26,050 nucleotides of DNA from a virus, in IMG/VR virus record IMGVR_UViG_3300032214_001786, positions 1 through 26,050 of that record. The stretch is one strand, 5' to 3'. The notes beneath the pieces were generated by a model, which was given only the letters and a program-made list of their open reading frames with translations, made no database searches and was not told the DNA's origin. Position 1 is the stretch's first letter. The number at the start of each line of letters is the position of its first letter. The translations under genes and the position numbers were made by a program. Below, one piece after another: positions 6,416 through 12,525 of this stretch.

Positions 6416-6447
6416 CAAACCTACAACAAGATTTTCATTCCACCAAA
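6416..6447 (-). promoter_or_regulatory. Bacteroidetes-type promoter TTTG-N20-TAGGTTTG
   Basis: On the minus strand TTTG (6447-6444) is followed 20 nt later by TAGGTTTG (6423-6416), matching the -33/-7 consensus described for Bacteroidetes vegetative promoters. It lies directly upstream of the gene starting at 6389. The -33 box is inside the inverted repeat ACCAAA-CT-TTTGGT (6442-6455). Confidence 0.7.
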
Positions 6448-6455
6448 CTTTTGGT
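6442..6455. repeat. 14-bp inverted repeat over a -33 box (possible operator)
   Basis: ACCAAA and TTTGGT are perfectly complementary with two bases between. No T run follows on the minus strand, so it is not a normal terminator, although it lies just past the stop of the gene ending at 6460. It covers the -33 box of the promoter for the next operon, so a repressor or activator site is possible. Confidence 0.4.
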
Positions 6456-6459
6456 AAAA

Positions 6460-6627
6460 TTATTTTCTAAACTCCTGAATCATCATCAGAATAAACATGA
6501 CCAAAAAGAATGGCCAGCCCAGAATAACAAATAATACTTCAGTGAATACAACATCCTGGTCGGTTTGTACCATGGCTAAATGAAACAACATCCCGAAAAT
6601 AATCCCCCAGAGAAGATAAACAATCAT
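6460..6627 (-). CDS. Small membrane protein, two predicted segments
   Basis: A 55-codon frame from the ATG at 6627. Two hydrophobic stretches, LLWGIIFGMLFHLAMV (about 5-20) and VLFVILGWPFFLVMFILMMI (31-50), are separated by the polar loop QTDQDVVFTE and followed by a short charged tail QEFRK. Topology suggests a hairpin in the inner membrane. It overlaps the upstream DUF3310 gene by four bases (ATGA) and is the last gene of the glutamine synthetase operon. No family recognised. Holin-like size and topology are noted, but nothing else supports a lysis role. Confidence 0.7.
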   Translation of the reverse strand: MIVYLLWGIIFGMLFHLAMVQTDQDVVFTEVLFVILGWPFFLVMFILMMIQEFRK

Positions 6628-6842
6628 TTCTTGGACTCCAGCAGTTCAATCTTTCGTTGCAGATACCAGACGGCTTTCTTTAGGTCCTGAATTTCTTTAT
6701 CAGTTTCTTTCTTTCCTGCTCTAGCAATGTACTTAAAAGTGTTGCCGAGATGAAAATCCATTTCAAGGGCTTCAATAACCTTGATGACTTCGTAAACATT
6801 TGAGGCTCCTCCATAGTGAGTTGGGTGATTAACGTGTTCCAT
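6624..6842 (-). CDS. DUF3310-family phage protein
   Basis: A 72-residue protein with the DUF3310 pattern: VNHPTHYGG near the start, VYEVIKVIEAL, the central LGNTFKYIARAGKKE, and DLKKAVWYLQRKIELL at the end. This small helical family is widespread in tailed phages, usually among nucleotide-metabolism genes, and has no firmly established function known to me. It abuts the methyltransferase gene with no gap and overlaps the following membrane-protein gene by four bases. Confidence 0.88.
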   Translation of the reverse strand: MEHVNHPTHYGGASNVYEVIKVIEALEMDFHLGNTFKYIARAGKKETDKEIQDLKKAVWYLQRKIELLESKK

Positions 6843-7472
6843 TTATTTTTTAGTTAAGATAGGACAATAATAAGTTTTCCATTCAGGATGCCAATAGTAT
6901 CTACCATCAGCAGTTTGCATTTCTGGTCCATCGATATCTTCGAGTTGTATTGTTTCAAACTCAATATTGAAAATTGGGTTTAAAATATCATAGTGCTCCT
7001 GGGTCATGTGCAGACCTTTCTCATCAGCTCTTGGATTGTTGAAGAACGACAGAATACCATCTTTTTTCAAAAATGCTGGTGAGTTGCGAAGGAAATCATA
7101 AATCTCTTCGTTCCAGGTATCAATATAAACTCCATCAAACTCTGGAAGGTATTTCATAAACCACTGCCAGTCACCATGAAGGATTCTCACGTGGGGTTTC
7201 AAATGCCAACCATCATTCATCATCTTGGTAAAGACATCCAAGTGAGGTTCAATAATCCAGTGCTCCTGGATTTCATGGTTTTCAATTGCGGTATCAATGA
7301 TACCCATACCGAAACCTACGTTCAATACTCTACCACCTTTTCTACAGATTACCTCGGCTGCTTGCTCCATAATGGGACGTTCCCATTCCATCATTACCGC
7401 TTGTCCGGTCTCATCCATAAGCCTACCATCTTCCGTGTAGGTCAAATGTTGTTGAATATAAGGTTTACCCAT
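6843..7472 (-). CDS. SAM-dependent methyltransferase, guanidinoacetate N-methyltransferase-like
   Basis: A 209-residue class I methyltransferase. VMMEWERPIM (26-35) matches the substrate-side helix of guanidinoacetate/arginine N-methyltransferases; VGFGMG (52-57) is the SAM-binding glycine motif; EHWIIEPH (70-77) follows it as in GAMT; and DGVYIDTW (113-120) carries Asp118 at the position of the guanidino-binding aspartate of GAMT. From this the substrate may carry a guanidino group (guanidinoacetate, arginine or a base derivative). It follows glutamine synthetase with a one-base overlap (TAATG), so the two are probably translated together. GAMT-like enzymes are unexpected in a phage. Fold certain, substrate unproven. 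Confidence 0.85.
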   Translation of the reverse strand: MGKPYIQQHLTYTEDGRLMDETGQAVMMEWERPIMEQAAEVICRKGGRVLNVGFGMGIIDTAIENHEIQEHWIIEPHLDVFTKMMNDGWHLKPHVRILHGDWQWFMKYLPEFDGVYIDTWNEEIYDFLRNSPAFLKKDGILSFFNNPRADEKGLHMTQEHYDILNPIFNIEFETIQLEDIDGPEMQTADGRYYWHPEWKTYYCPILTKK

Positions 7473-8638
7473 TATTCCTTTCCGATATTATCAATCGTTC
7501 GTTCCTCTTCCTCGTAATCGTGATGATTATTTGCGTTGAAGTCAACACCAAGATAAGCAAGCATTTCCTTAGCTTTTTCAACATCAATCTTGGTGTTCAT
7601 AGTGTGATTGATTTTATCCAACTGCAAAGCAAAGTCCAAAGCCTCAGCAATCACACGAACAATCTTATAAGGGTCACCATTCGATGCTGGACGACGGTCT
7701 TCAACATATCCTTTCCATTCCTTAGAAGTAGCTAGTGGAACACGGATTGAAGCACCACGGTCCGAAACACCCCAACTGAACTTGTCAATTGATTGGGTCT
7801 CGTGCTTACCAGTTAAACGAAGGTTGTTTTCCGAACCATAGTTTTGGATGTGTTCTTGGTGACGCACATCAAAAGAACGGAAGATGTTATTGAAGTATTC
7901 TTCACCCCCCTCTTCACGCATTTTATCATTAGAGAAGTTGCAGTGAAGTCCAGAACCATTCCAATCACCTTGTACTGGTTTGGGGTGGAATTCGATTTTG
8001 AATCCGTACTCTTCGCTCATCTGCAGGAGAATATAACGAGCCATCCAAAGGTCATCACCAGCTTTGAGTTTTCCTTTGCTGAAAACCTGGAACTCCCACT
8101 GACCGAGCAACACCTCCGCGTTGGTACCCGTGATGTCAATTCCTGCTTTAATACACATCTCCATGTGATTGTCAACAAACTCACGTCCGTGAACTTGTCC
8201 GTTACCGACACCACAATAGTATTTGCCCTGGGGTTCTGGGTAACCATTCTTTGGAAATCCAAGAGGTCTGCCGTTTTGATAAATGGTGTACTCTTGCTCA
8301 AAACCAAACCAAAGGTCTTCTTCTTCAAATCCGACATCAGCACGGGTGTTAGTGATGTGGGGAGTTCCATCAGGATACATAACCTCACACAAAACAAAAA
8401 AGGATTTCAGATAACCTTTGTTGAGGATGTTTTCATAAACTCTTACAGGTTTGAGAATGCAATCTGAGAATTTACCCTCCGCTTGACGAGTTGAGGAACC
8501 ATCAAAGCTCCACTCAGGGCAATCATCAAGGGTAACTCTACCTTCCTGGTGAGGTGTGTTTATTACTTTAACCTTACTTCTAAGGTTTGGCTCAGGAGCG
8601 TATCCATCAAGCCATACATATTCTAATTTAACTTTCAT
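7472..8638 (-). CDS. glnA: Glutamine synthetase, type II (eukaryote-like)
   Basis: A 388-residue enzyme of the GSII class, which makes glutamine from glutamate, ammonia and ATP in the cytoplasm. The beta-grasp start LEYVWLDGYAPEPNLRSK is typical. Active-site motifs are all present: FEQEYT (113-118), EVLLGQWEFQ (175-184), GDWNGSGLH (224-232), RLTGKHET (274-281), WGVSDRGASIR (289-299) and EDRRPASN (313-320). The length is near the usual 340-370 plus a short acidic tail. It overlaps the upstream small gene by four bases and the methyltransferase by one. GSII genes occur, from memory, in flavobacteria, so capture from a host is likely. It may feed glutamine to nucleotide synthesis or make a gamma-glutamyl product. 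Confidence 0.93.
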   Translation of the reverse strand: MKVKLEYVWLDGYAPEPNLRSKVKVINTPHQEGRVTLDDCPEWSFDGSSTRQAEGKFSDCILKPVRVYENILNKGYLKSFFVLCEVMYPDGTPHITNTRADVGFEEEDLWFGFEQEYTIYQNGRPLGFPKNGYPEPQGKYYCGVGNGQVHGREFVDNHMEMCIKAGIDITGTNAEVLLGQWEFQVFSKGKLKAGDDLWMARYILLQMSEEYGFKIEFHPKPVQGDWNGSGLHCNFSNDKMREEGGEEYFNNIFRSFDVRHQEHIQNYGSENNLRLTGKHETQSIDKFSWGVSDRGASIRVPLATSKEWKGYVEDRRPASNGDPYKIVRVIAEALDFALQLDKINHTMNTKIDVEKAKEMLAYLGVDFNANNHHDYEEEERTIDNIGKE

Positions 8639-8832
8639 AATAATTCAAAATAAAATTTTCCAACCTTTAGAACTTTCCTATATCCTTCTCTTACGGAAAA
8701 CCTGGGTTTTGTTGTTACCGATAAACCATGGCTACCAAACCGTATCCAACTTACAATCATACCAAAAGAAAAAGAGAAAATGGGTTTGCCCCACATTCTC
8801 AAAGAAAATGCCCAGTGGTGACGGTTAAACAT
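8635..8832 (-). CDS. Small basic hypothetical protein
   Basis: A 65-residue basic protein when started at the ATG at 8832, one base after the stop of the preceding gene. An upstream in-frame ATG at 8874 would overlap that gene by about 40 bases, and its extra residues look like an out-of-frame artefact. The sequence contains WGKPIFSFSFGMIVSWIRFG, a basic middle with KPRFSVREGYRKVLKVG, and ends in KFYFELL. The YRKV-KxGKFYFE ending resembles small uncharacterised phage proteins I recall. The stop overlaps the glutamine synthetase start (ATGA). Function unknown. Confidence 0.72.
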   Translation of the reverse strand: MFNRHHWAFSLRMWGKPIFSFSFGMIVSWIRFGSHGLSVTTKPRFSVREGYRKVLKVGKFYFELL

Positions 8833-8833
8833 A

Positions 8834-9028
8834 CTACGAAGACTTACGCACATAGTATTGTTTACCGAACTCACTTTCTTCGATTTGGTTTTCAGTTATA
8901 AGATGTTCCATTACCCTAGTTGTAACGTCCAATTCTTGTTTGAGAATATAACGAGCAATGTAACTTACATGAACCGGACGATTCATCTTGTCAAGCATAG
9001 TCTTTAGGGTAATTTGGTCAATTTCCAT
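8834..9028 (-). CDS. Small protein, possible winged-helix DNA-binding domain
   Basis: A 64-residue protein whose pattern fits a minimal winged helix: helix ITLKTMLDKM, helix VSYIARYILK, recognition-like helix VTTRVMEHLITENQIEE, then a short hairpin EFGKQYYVRK. It could be a local regulator, or a domain with another partner. It lies in the glutamine synthetase operon, two bases downstream of the gene before it and one base before the next start. The fold call is by eye only. Confidence 0.72.
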   Translation of the reverse strand: MEIDQITLKTMLDKMNRPVHVSYIARYILKQELDVTTRVMEHLITENQIEESEFGKQYYVRKSS

Positions 9029-9030
9029 CT

Positions 9031-9246
9031 TTATTGTTTTTTGGCTTTTTTCTTTTTTGTGGTTTCTTCTAAAGTGGGGGCTACTACTTCAGCGGTAGTT
9101 CCACGGGTTTCAGCTTTCCATTTTGATTTTGGAACAAACTTCCAAAGACCTGTTGAAACTTTAATATCTGCTTCTTTATTTTCCACACGGGAGATATGAC
9201 CCAGTTTGTAATTGTTGTTTTCCTTAACGGCTTGAATACATTTCAT
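9031..9246 (-). CDS. Small lysine-rich hypothetical protein
   Basis: A 71-residue protein. The first part looks like a small beta barrel or wing (YKLGHISRVENKEADIKVSTGLWKFVPKSKW), followed by a Thr/Val/Ala linker and a strongly basic tail TTKKKKAKKQ, which suggests nucleic-acid contact. It is tightly spaced in the operon, two bases after the preceding gene's stop and two bases before the next start. No family recognised. Confidence 0.72.
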   Translation of the reverse strand: MKCIQAVKENNNYKLGHISRVENKEADIKVSTGLWKFVPKSKWKAETRGTTAEVVAPTLEETTKKKKAKKQ

Positions 9247-9248
9247 AA

Positions 9249-9446
9249 CTAATTGATTATTTCTTTCTCAAATATATTAAACAACTCCTGGTCTGTCAAA
9301 CCTAAAAGATAGCTTTCATACACTCTTAATGACAAATCATCATAAAAAACAAAAACATCACCTTTTCTGAAAAGTGATGTTACGGTTTTATTTGCAAGAT
9401 TTGTTACGGTTTGTTCCTTTGTGATAAAACGTTTTGTGAATCCCAT
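9249..9446 (-). CDS. Small hypothetical protein, first gene of the glutamine synthetase operon
   Basis: A 65-residue protein with a basic N terminus (MGFTKRFITKEQTVTNLANKTVTSLFRKGD), a short strand pair VFVFYDD and a helical end. No domain recognised. Its ATG is exactly four bases after TAAATTTG, with TTTG a further 20 nt upstream, so it should be translated from a leaderless transcript and lead an eight-gene operon that includes glutamine synthetase and the GAMT-like methyltransferase. Confidence 0.75.
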   Translation of the reverse strand: MGFTKRFITKEQTVTNLANKTVTSLFRKGDVFVFYDDLSLRVYESYLLGLTDQELFNIFEKEIIN

Positions 9447-9450
9447 GTGT

Positions 9451-9482
9451 CAAATTTAAGAAATTAATTTGGAAGTATCAAA
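9451..9482 (-). promoter_or_regulatory. Promoter TTTG-N20-TAAATTTG of the glutamine synthetase operon
   Basis: On the minus strand TTTG (9482-9479), 20 nt, TAAATTTG (9458-9451), then ACAC and the ATG at 9446. Both boxes match the Bacteroidetes -33/-7 consensus, and the spacer equals that of the promoter at 6416-6447. The 4-nt distance predicts a leaderless message. It overlaps the end of the upstream gene. Confidence 0.75.
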
Positions 9483-10232
9483 GTAAACAATCTCTTTTGT
9501 TGGAACTGATTGTAAGATATAATTTACAACCTTTCGTTTAATCATTGGAATAAGGGTTTCTTCCATCGGGAACTTATTATTAGTTGTGATTTCAAACATT
9601 GGAAGCTTATTCACCTCTTCTTCATCCAACCATGAAGTCTTTTCAAGACAAATGTCAAATATTTTCAATCCTTGAGGGTCCCCTTCCCAAATCAAAGTCA
9701 TATACATCTTGGCATCACCTTTGAATTTTCTAAGGGTGTATTCCCAAACTAAAACTTTTTTAACTTGCTTAAGGGGTAAATAAATAAAACCTCTTCCGCT
9801 ATTAAATCCTCTTTTATTTTTTTTAAGAACCAAATTTGTGGATTCAAAAACAATAGACCAGATTGATTTACCAATATTAAATGTGTCGAGAAGTTTGTTA
9901 CCGGAGAACATTATAGTTTTTTCAATCTCTGCAAACTCCTCTTCAGTTAAACCAGTTACTCTTTTGGGGTAGAGTTCTTTCACGAGTATTTCATCATCTG
10001 GATGTTCGAACTTCTTTTTAGTGTAAAGAAGTGTTCGCTCTTTCATAAGCGACTGCAGGTTTGCCAGATGCAGGGAAACTTCAACAAAGTCAGGATAGAT
10101 TTTGAAATCATCAAAACTCTTTTCACATTTTTGAATATAATCCAACAGCGTGTATTTGTTAAACTCAAAATCTATGGGCTGGGAAAACATCCAGTCAGGG
10201 CTGAGTTTGAAGTGCTGTTTTTTTCTTGGCAT
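9456..10232 (-). CDS. Hypothetical protein
   Basis: A 258-residue protein when started at the ATG at 10232; the frame could also use a TTG two codons earlier, which I consider unlikely. It begins with a basic MPRKKQHF and then SPDWMFSQPIDFEFNKYTLLDYIQKC. The middle has long charged helices (residues about 60-125), and the C-terminal half alternates strands and helices (KVLVWEYTLRKFKG, KMYMTLIWEG). No signal or catalytic motif. It lies after the acidic coiled-coil gene and may share its transcription unit. I associate similar proteins with large phages but cannot name a role. Confidence 0.78.
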   Translation of the reverse strand: MPRKKQHFKLSPDWMFSQPIDFEFNKYTLLDYIQKCEKSFDDFKIYPDFVEVSLHLANLQSLMKERTLLYTKKKFEHPDDEILVKELYPKRVTGLTEEEFAEIEKTIMFSGNKLLDTFNIGKSIWSIVFESTNLVLKKNKRGFNSGRGFIYLPLKQVKKVLVWEYTLRKFKGDAKMYMTLIWEGDPQGLKIFDICLEKTSWLDEEEVNKLPMFEITTNNKFPMEETLIPMIKRKVVNYILQSVPTKEIVYFDTSKLIS

Positions 10233-10258
10233 GTTCAAATAATAGATATTTTTTTTAT

Positions 10259-11269
10259 TTAATCAATCCGGATAATATAAAATGTCTCTCCATCAACGTA
10301 TTCTTCATTTACTTCACCATCATAAGAACTCATAACATTATAACCGTCTTCACGAATTACTAGTCTAATGATTTCTTCTCCATCCAAAAAGTTAGCTATT
10401 TCTAAACCATAATCATCAATGTATCGCATAGGATTTTCTTCAACAGCCTCAACTAATTCCTCAATTCTTTCTTCAATTGCATCTTCTTTATAATCACCCT
10501 CTGGCTCACTTTCCAGTTCCTCCATTTTTCCATGCAAGTCATTGAATTTGTCTTCCAGTCTTTCAACCAAATCCATTATTTGGTCTTTTTTTTCACTCTC
10601 AGGTTCATTTTTGACCGCGTCACGCAATGCACGGGCTCTTTCTAATGAACGTTTAGCTTCTAATTTATAAGAGTTGTAAATAATTTTTTGCTCACGAGAA
10701 AGGTCTTTACCCTCATCTTGTAAATAATCCTCAGGGTTATTATAAACATCTTCATTGAACATTTCTTTAAAATAAGCCACAACATTATCTTCATTCAATG
10801 CGCTTTCTAACAACCACTCCGGTAAGTGCGAATAACCAATTTCATCATATAATTGTTCGAGGTATTTTTCTGCAGCGTTTTCCATATCGTATTCATCACC
10901 TACCATATACATCTGACCAAGTTTTTCTACGTTGAATGAACTTATATCCCAACCGGAATAATCCTCATCATCTAGTTCAATATCATAAACATCTGAAAAC
11001 TCTTCATAGAGTTCATTGAGCTCTTCATCAATCTGCTCAATCTGTTTAACCAACTCAGGTCTTGGATTAGGGTCTTCTTCAATCTCCTTTTCCATAGTGA
11101 ACTTTCTACTTGCAAGAGCTTGCATTCTTTCTTTGGTGTCTTCATCGGCTTCAACTAACTCCCCCTGATTTACTAAAAATTGAAATAAAGCATTCGCTTT
11201 CTTCGCCAGTTCACTCATGTCTGGACCAACTTCCCATTCTTTCTCACGTCTTAGATACTCCTTATCCAT
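10259..11269 (-). CDS. Acidic, coiled-coil-rich hypothetical protein
   Basis: A 336-residue, very acidic protein dominated by Glu/Asp, with predicted coiled coils around residues 50-95 and 200-275 (ERARALRDAVKNEPESEKK and onward). The C-terminal 50 residues change to a beta-type pattern ending in YVDGETFYIIRID. No known domain. It is transcribed away from the plus-strand MGCGC gene, with a shared 78-base region between them that holds TATTTATC 20 bases before its ATG. This motif class also precedes the fibre operon, so a virion or assembly role is possible but unproven. Confidence 0.78.
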   Translation of the reverse strand: MDKEYLRREKEWEVGPDMSELAKKANALFQFLVNQGELVEADEDTKERMQALASRKFTMEKEIEEDPNPRPELVKQIEQIDEELNELYEEFSDVYDIELDDEDYSGWDISSFNVEKLGQMYMVGDEYDMENAAEKYLEQLYDEIGYSHLPEWLLESALNEDNVVAYFKEMFNEDVYNNPEDYLQDEGKDLSREQKIIYNSYKLEAKRSLERARALRDAVKNEPESEKKDQIMDLVERLEDKFNDLHGKMEELESEPEGDYKEDAIEERIEELVEAVEENPMRYIDDYGLEIANFLDGEEIIRLVIREDGYNVMSSYDGEVNEEYVDGETFYIIRID

Positions 11270-11282
11270 TTTCTTGTGTTGT

Positions 11283-11290
11283 TATATTTG
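11283..11290 (+). promoter_or_regulatory. TATATTTG box (TAnnTTTG) in the divergent region
   Basis: On the plus strand TATATTTG matches the -7 consensus and lies about 57 bases before the MGCGC gene at 11348. No TTTG 20 nt upstream, so the support is partial. Confidence 0.4.
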
Positions 11291-11297
11291 ATAAATA
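11290..11297 (-). promoter_or_regulatory. TATTTATC box upstream of the acidic protein gene
   Basis: Minus-strand TATTTATC, 20 bases before the ATG at 11269. Read on the plus strand it is GATAAATA, close to a T4-type late promoter (TATAAATA) and pointing at the gene at 11348, so its orientation is ambiguous. Confidence 0.4.
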
Positions 11298-11311
11298 CCA
11301 AACTAATCCTA

Positions 11312-11319
11312 TATTTATT
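11312..11319 (+). promoter_or_regulatory. TATTTATT box upstream of the MGCGC gene
   Basis: Plus-strand TATTTATT, 28 bases before the ATG at 11348. A one-base variant of the motif seen before the other genes that start after a gap. Weak on its own. Confidence 0.3.
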
Positions 11320-11347
11320 GGTATAAACCTCAAAATACAATTTAGAC

Positions 11348-11488
11348 ATGGGTTGTGGATGCAAAAATAAAGGAAATCAATCACCGGAGCAAGCAGCCGC
11401 TCAAGCAGCAGCAAAACGAACTACGGTTCAAGAGAACGTTAAAGATGCCATTAAAAAAACGGTAGAGAAATACTACAATAAAAACTAA
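11348..11488 (+). CDS. Small MGCGC protein
   Basis: A 46-codon plus-strand frame beginning MGCGCKNKGNQ, then an Ala/Gln-rich stretch (EQAAAQAAAKR) and a basic helix ending in KYYNKN. Two closely spaced N-terminal cysteines (CGC) suggest metal binding or lipid/thiol attachment; there is no signal peptide before them. It is followed 25 bases later by a strong terminator, which supports a real monocistronic gene. I recall similar tiny CGC proteins among structural genes of T4-like phages, but this is a memory, not a match I could test. Confidence 0.7.
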   Translation: MGCGCKNKGNQSPEQAAAQAAAKRTTVQENVKDAIKKTVEKYYNKN

Positions 11489-11512
11489 TATTACGGGCGT
11501 TCTCTTAAAGAA

Positions 11513-11537
11513 GGGGTGGAGAAATCCATCCCTTTTT
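11513..11537 (+). terminator. Rho-independent terminator with GAAA tetraloop
   Basis: GGGGTGGA pairs with TCCATCCC (one G-T pair) around a GAAA loop, followed by five T. It ends the short transcript of the MGCGC gene. Confidence 0.88.
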
Positions 11538-11538
11538 G

Positions 11539-11546
11539 TATTTATA
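11539..11546 (+). promoter_or_regulatory. TATTTATA box four bases before ATG
   Basis: Plus-strand TATTTATA, then GCAT and the ATG at 11551. It starts two bases after the preceding terminator's T run. Same motif and same 4-nt distance as at 610-617. Confidence 0.5.
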
Positions 11547-11550
11547 GCAT

Positions 11551-12525
11551 ATGGACAAGTACGATAGAATAGTTCAAGATTATAATAATGATGATGTTGA
11601 CGACATCCTTGAAGTATTAGGTGGTAATACCCAAGCATTATTTAAAATGCTAGATAAAAAAGGTAAACTCGATGATTTGTATTATGAAACACCACTTCAA
11701 AACGAGTTGTTTTTATACATAGCTAGAAATTATCCGGATAGATTCAAAAATATAGCAACCAGCACTTTAGCGGATGTTGAAATTAATTCGGATGGAGAAC
11801 TTGTTTATATTGGTTCAGATTTCGGAGATTTAGCAAGTTTTTTTTGCGAGGGTAGATATTCTTTATCTCAGGATTCTATTGAACGTATTTTAGATGATGA
11901 AGGTGATTACTTTGAATTTTTTGATGATACTACTGACGACTTATATCGAGATGTGATTGAGGATTTGACTGAAGAAAACTTACAACTTTTAATTAAAAGA
12001 CTCACCAATGAAAGTCCTTTGATTGAGCCAACAACAGAACTATTGACTATATTAGCTTCCGAACAAAACAATGAAGGTTTAGTTAGAATTAACGAAGAAA
12101 ATTTGGATGAAATCTTAGAGGATGAGAAAAGTACCCTAAGTATTCTTAACCAAAACTTAGACGTTAAATCTGATTTGTACAATGTTCATAACAGTGCGTA
12201 TAACGATGCATATCTTTCACAAGTTAAAAAAAATGTTCTATCGGGACTTGAAGAACTTTTCGATGGTTTGCCCAAAACAAAACCTGGAATGGGAAACAAA
12301 AAGTTCTATGTGGAAATAAAACTCAAAGAGAACATATTTCTTGAAACTTTAAAAAACTTTTTGGAAGAAAACCGCCAATGGTCAGAAGAAACCCTTGATA
12401 GGTACGGTTATTTTAACAGCATCTTCGGTGAAGTTTCTGATTGTTTAAGCACTTTTGCTCCGGACTATGCAGACTGGACGAAAACAAAAGAAAATATTAA
12501 TTTAATTTTTCCTGATTATTTTTAG
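11551..12525 (+). CDS. Acidic hypothetical protein on the plus strand
   Basis: A 324-residue acidic protein, mostly helical, with many Asp/Glu-rich turns ([29 protein letters not shown]). Leucine-rich helices repeat at roughly 30-40 residue spacing in the first two thirds, but I see no regular repeat family such as ankyrin. No signal or catalytic motif. It is one of only two plus-strand genes and converges on the fibre operon: its TAG and the TAA of the opposite gene share three bases (12522-12525), with no terminator between. The high acid content and solitary position resemble phage-encoded inhibitors or DNA mimics, but this is speculation. Confidence 0.78.
   Translation: MDKYDRIVQDYNNDDVDDILEVLGGNTQALFKMLDKKGKLDDLYYETPLQNELFLYIARNYPDRFKNIATSTLADVEINSDGELVYIGSDFGDLASFFCEGRYSLSQDSIERILDDEGDYFEFFDDTTDDLYRDVIEDLTEENLQLLIKRLTNESPLIEPTTELLTILASEQNNEGLVRINEENLDEILEDEKSTLSILNQNLDVKSDLYNVHNSAYNDAYLSQVKKNVLSGLEELFDGLPKTKPGMGNKKFYVEIKLKENIFLETLKNFLEENRQWSEETLDRYGYFNSIFGEVSDCLSTFAPDYADWTKTKENINLIFPDYF

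Noticed and set aside
6460-6627. Holin
   Set aside because: Size and two membrane segments fit, but no endolysin or spanin gene is adjacent and the gene belongs to a metabolic operon.
7844-8467. 207-codon plus-strand frame opposite glutamine synthetase
   Set aside because: Entirely antisense to a gene with intact motifs; the product has no recognisable features.
8833-8874. Longer N terminus for the small gene ending at 8635
   Set aside because: It would overlap the preceding gene by about 40 bases, while the ATG at 8832 starts one base after that gene's stop.
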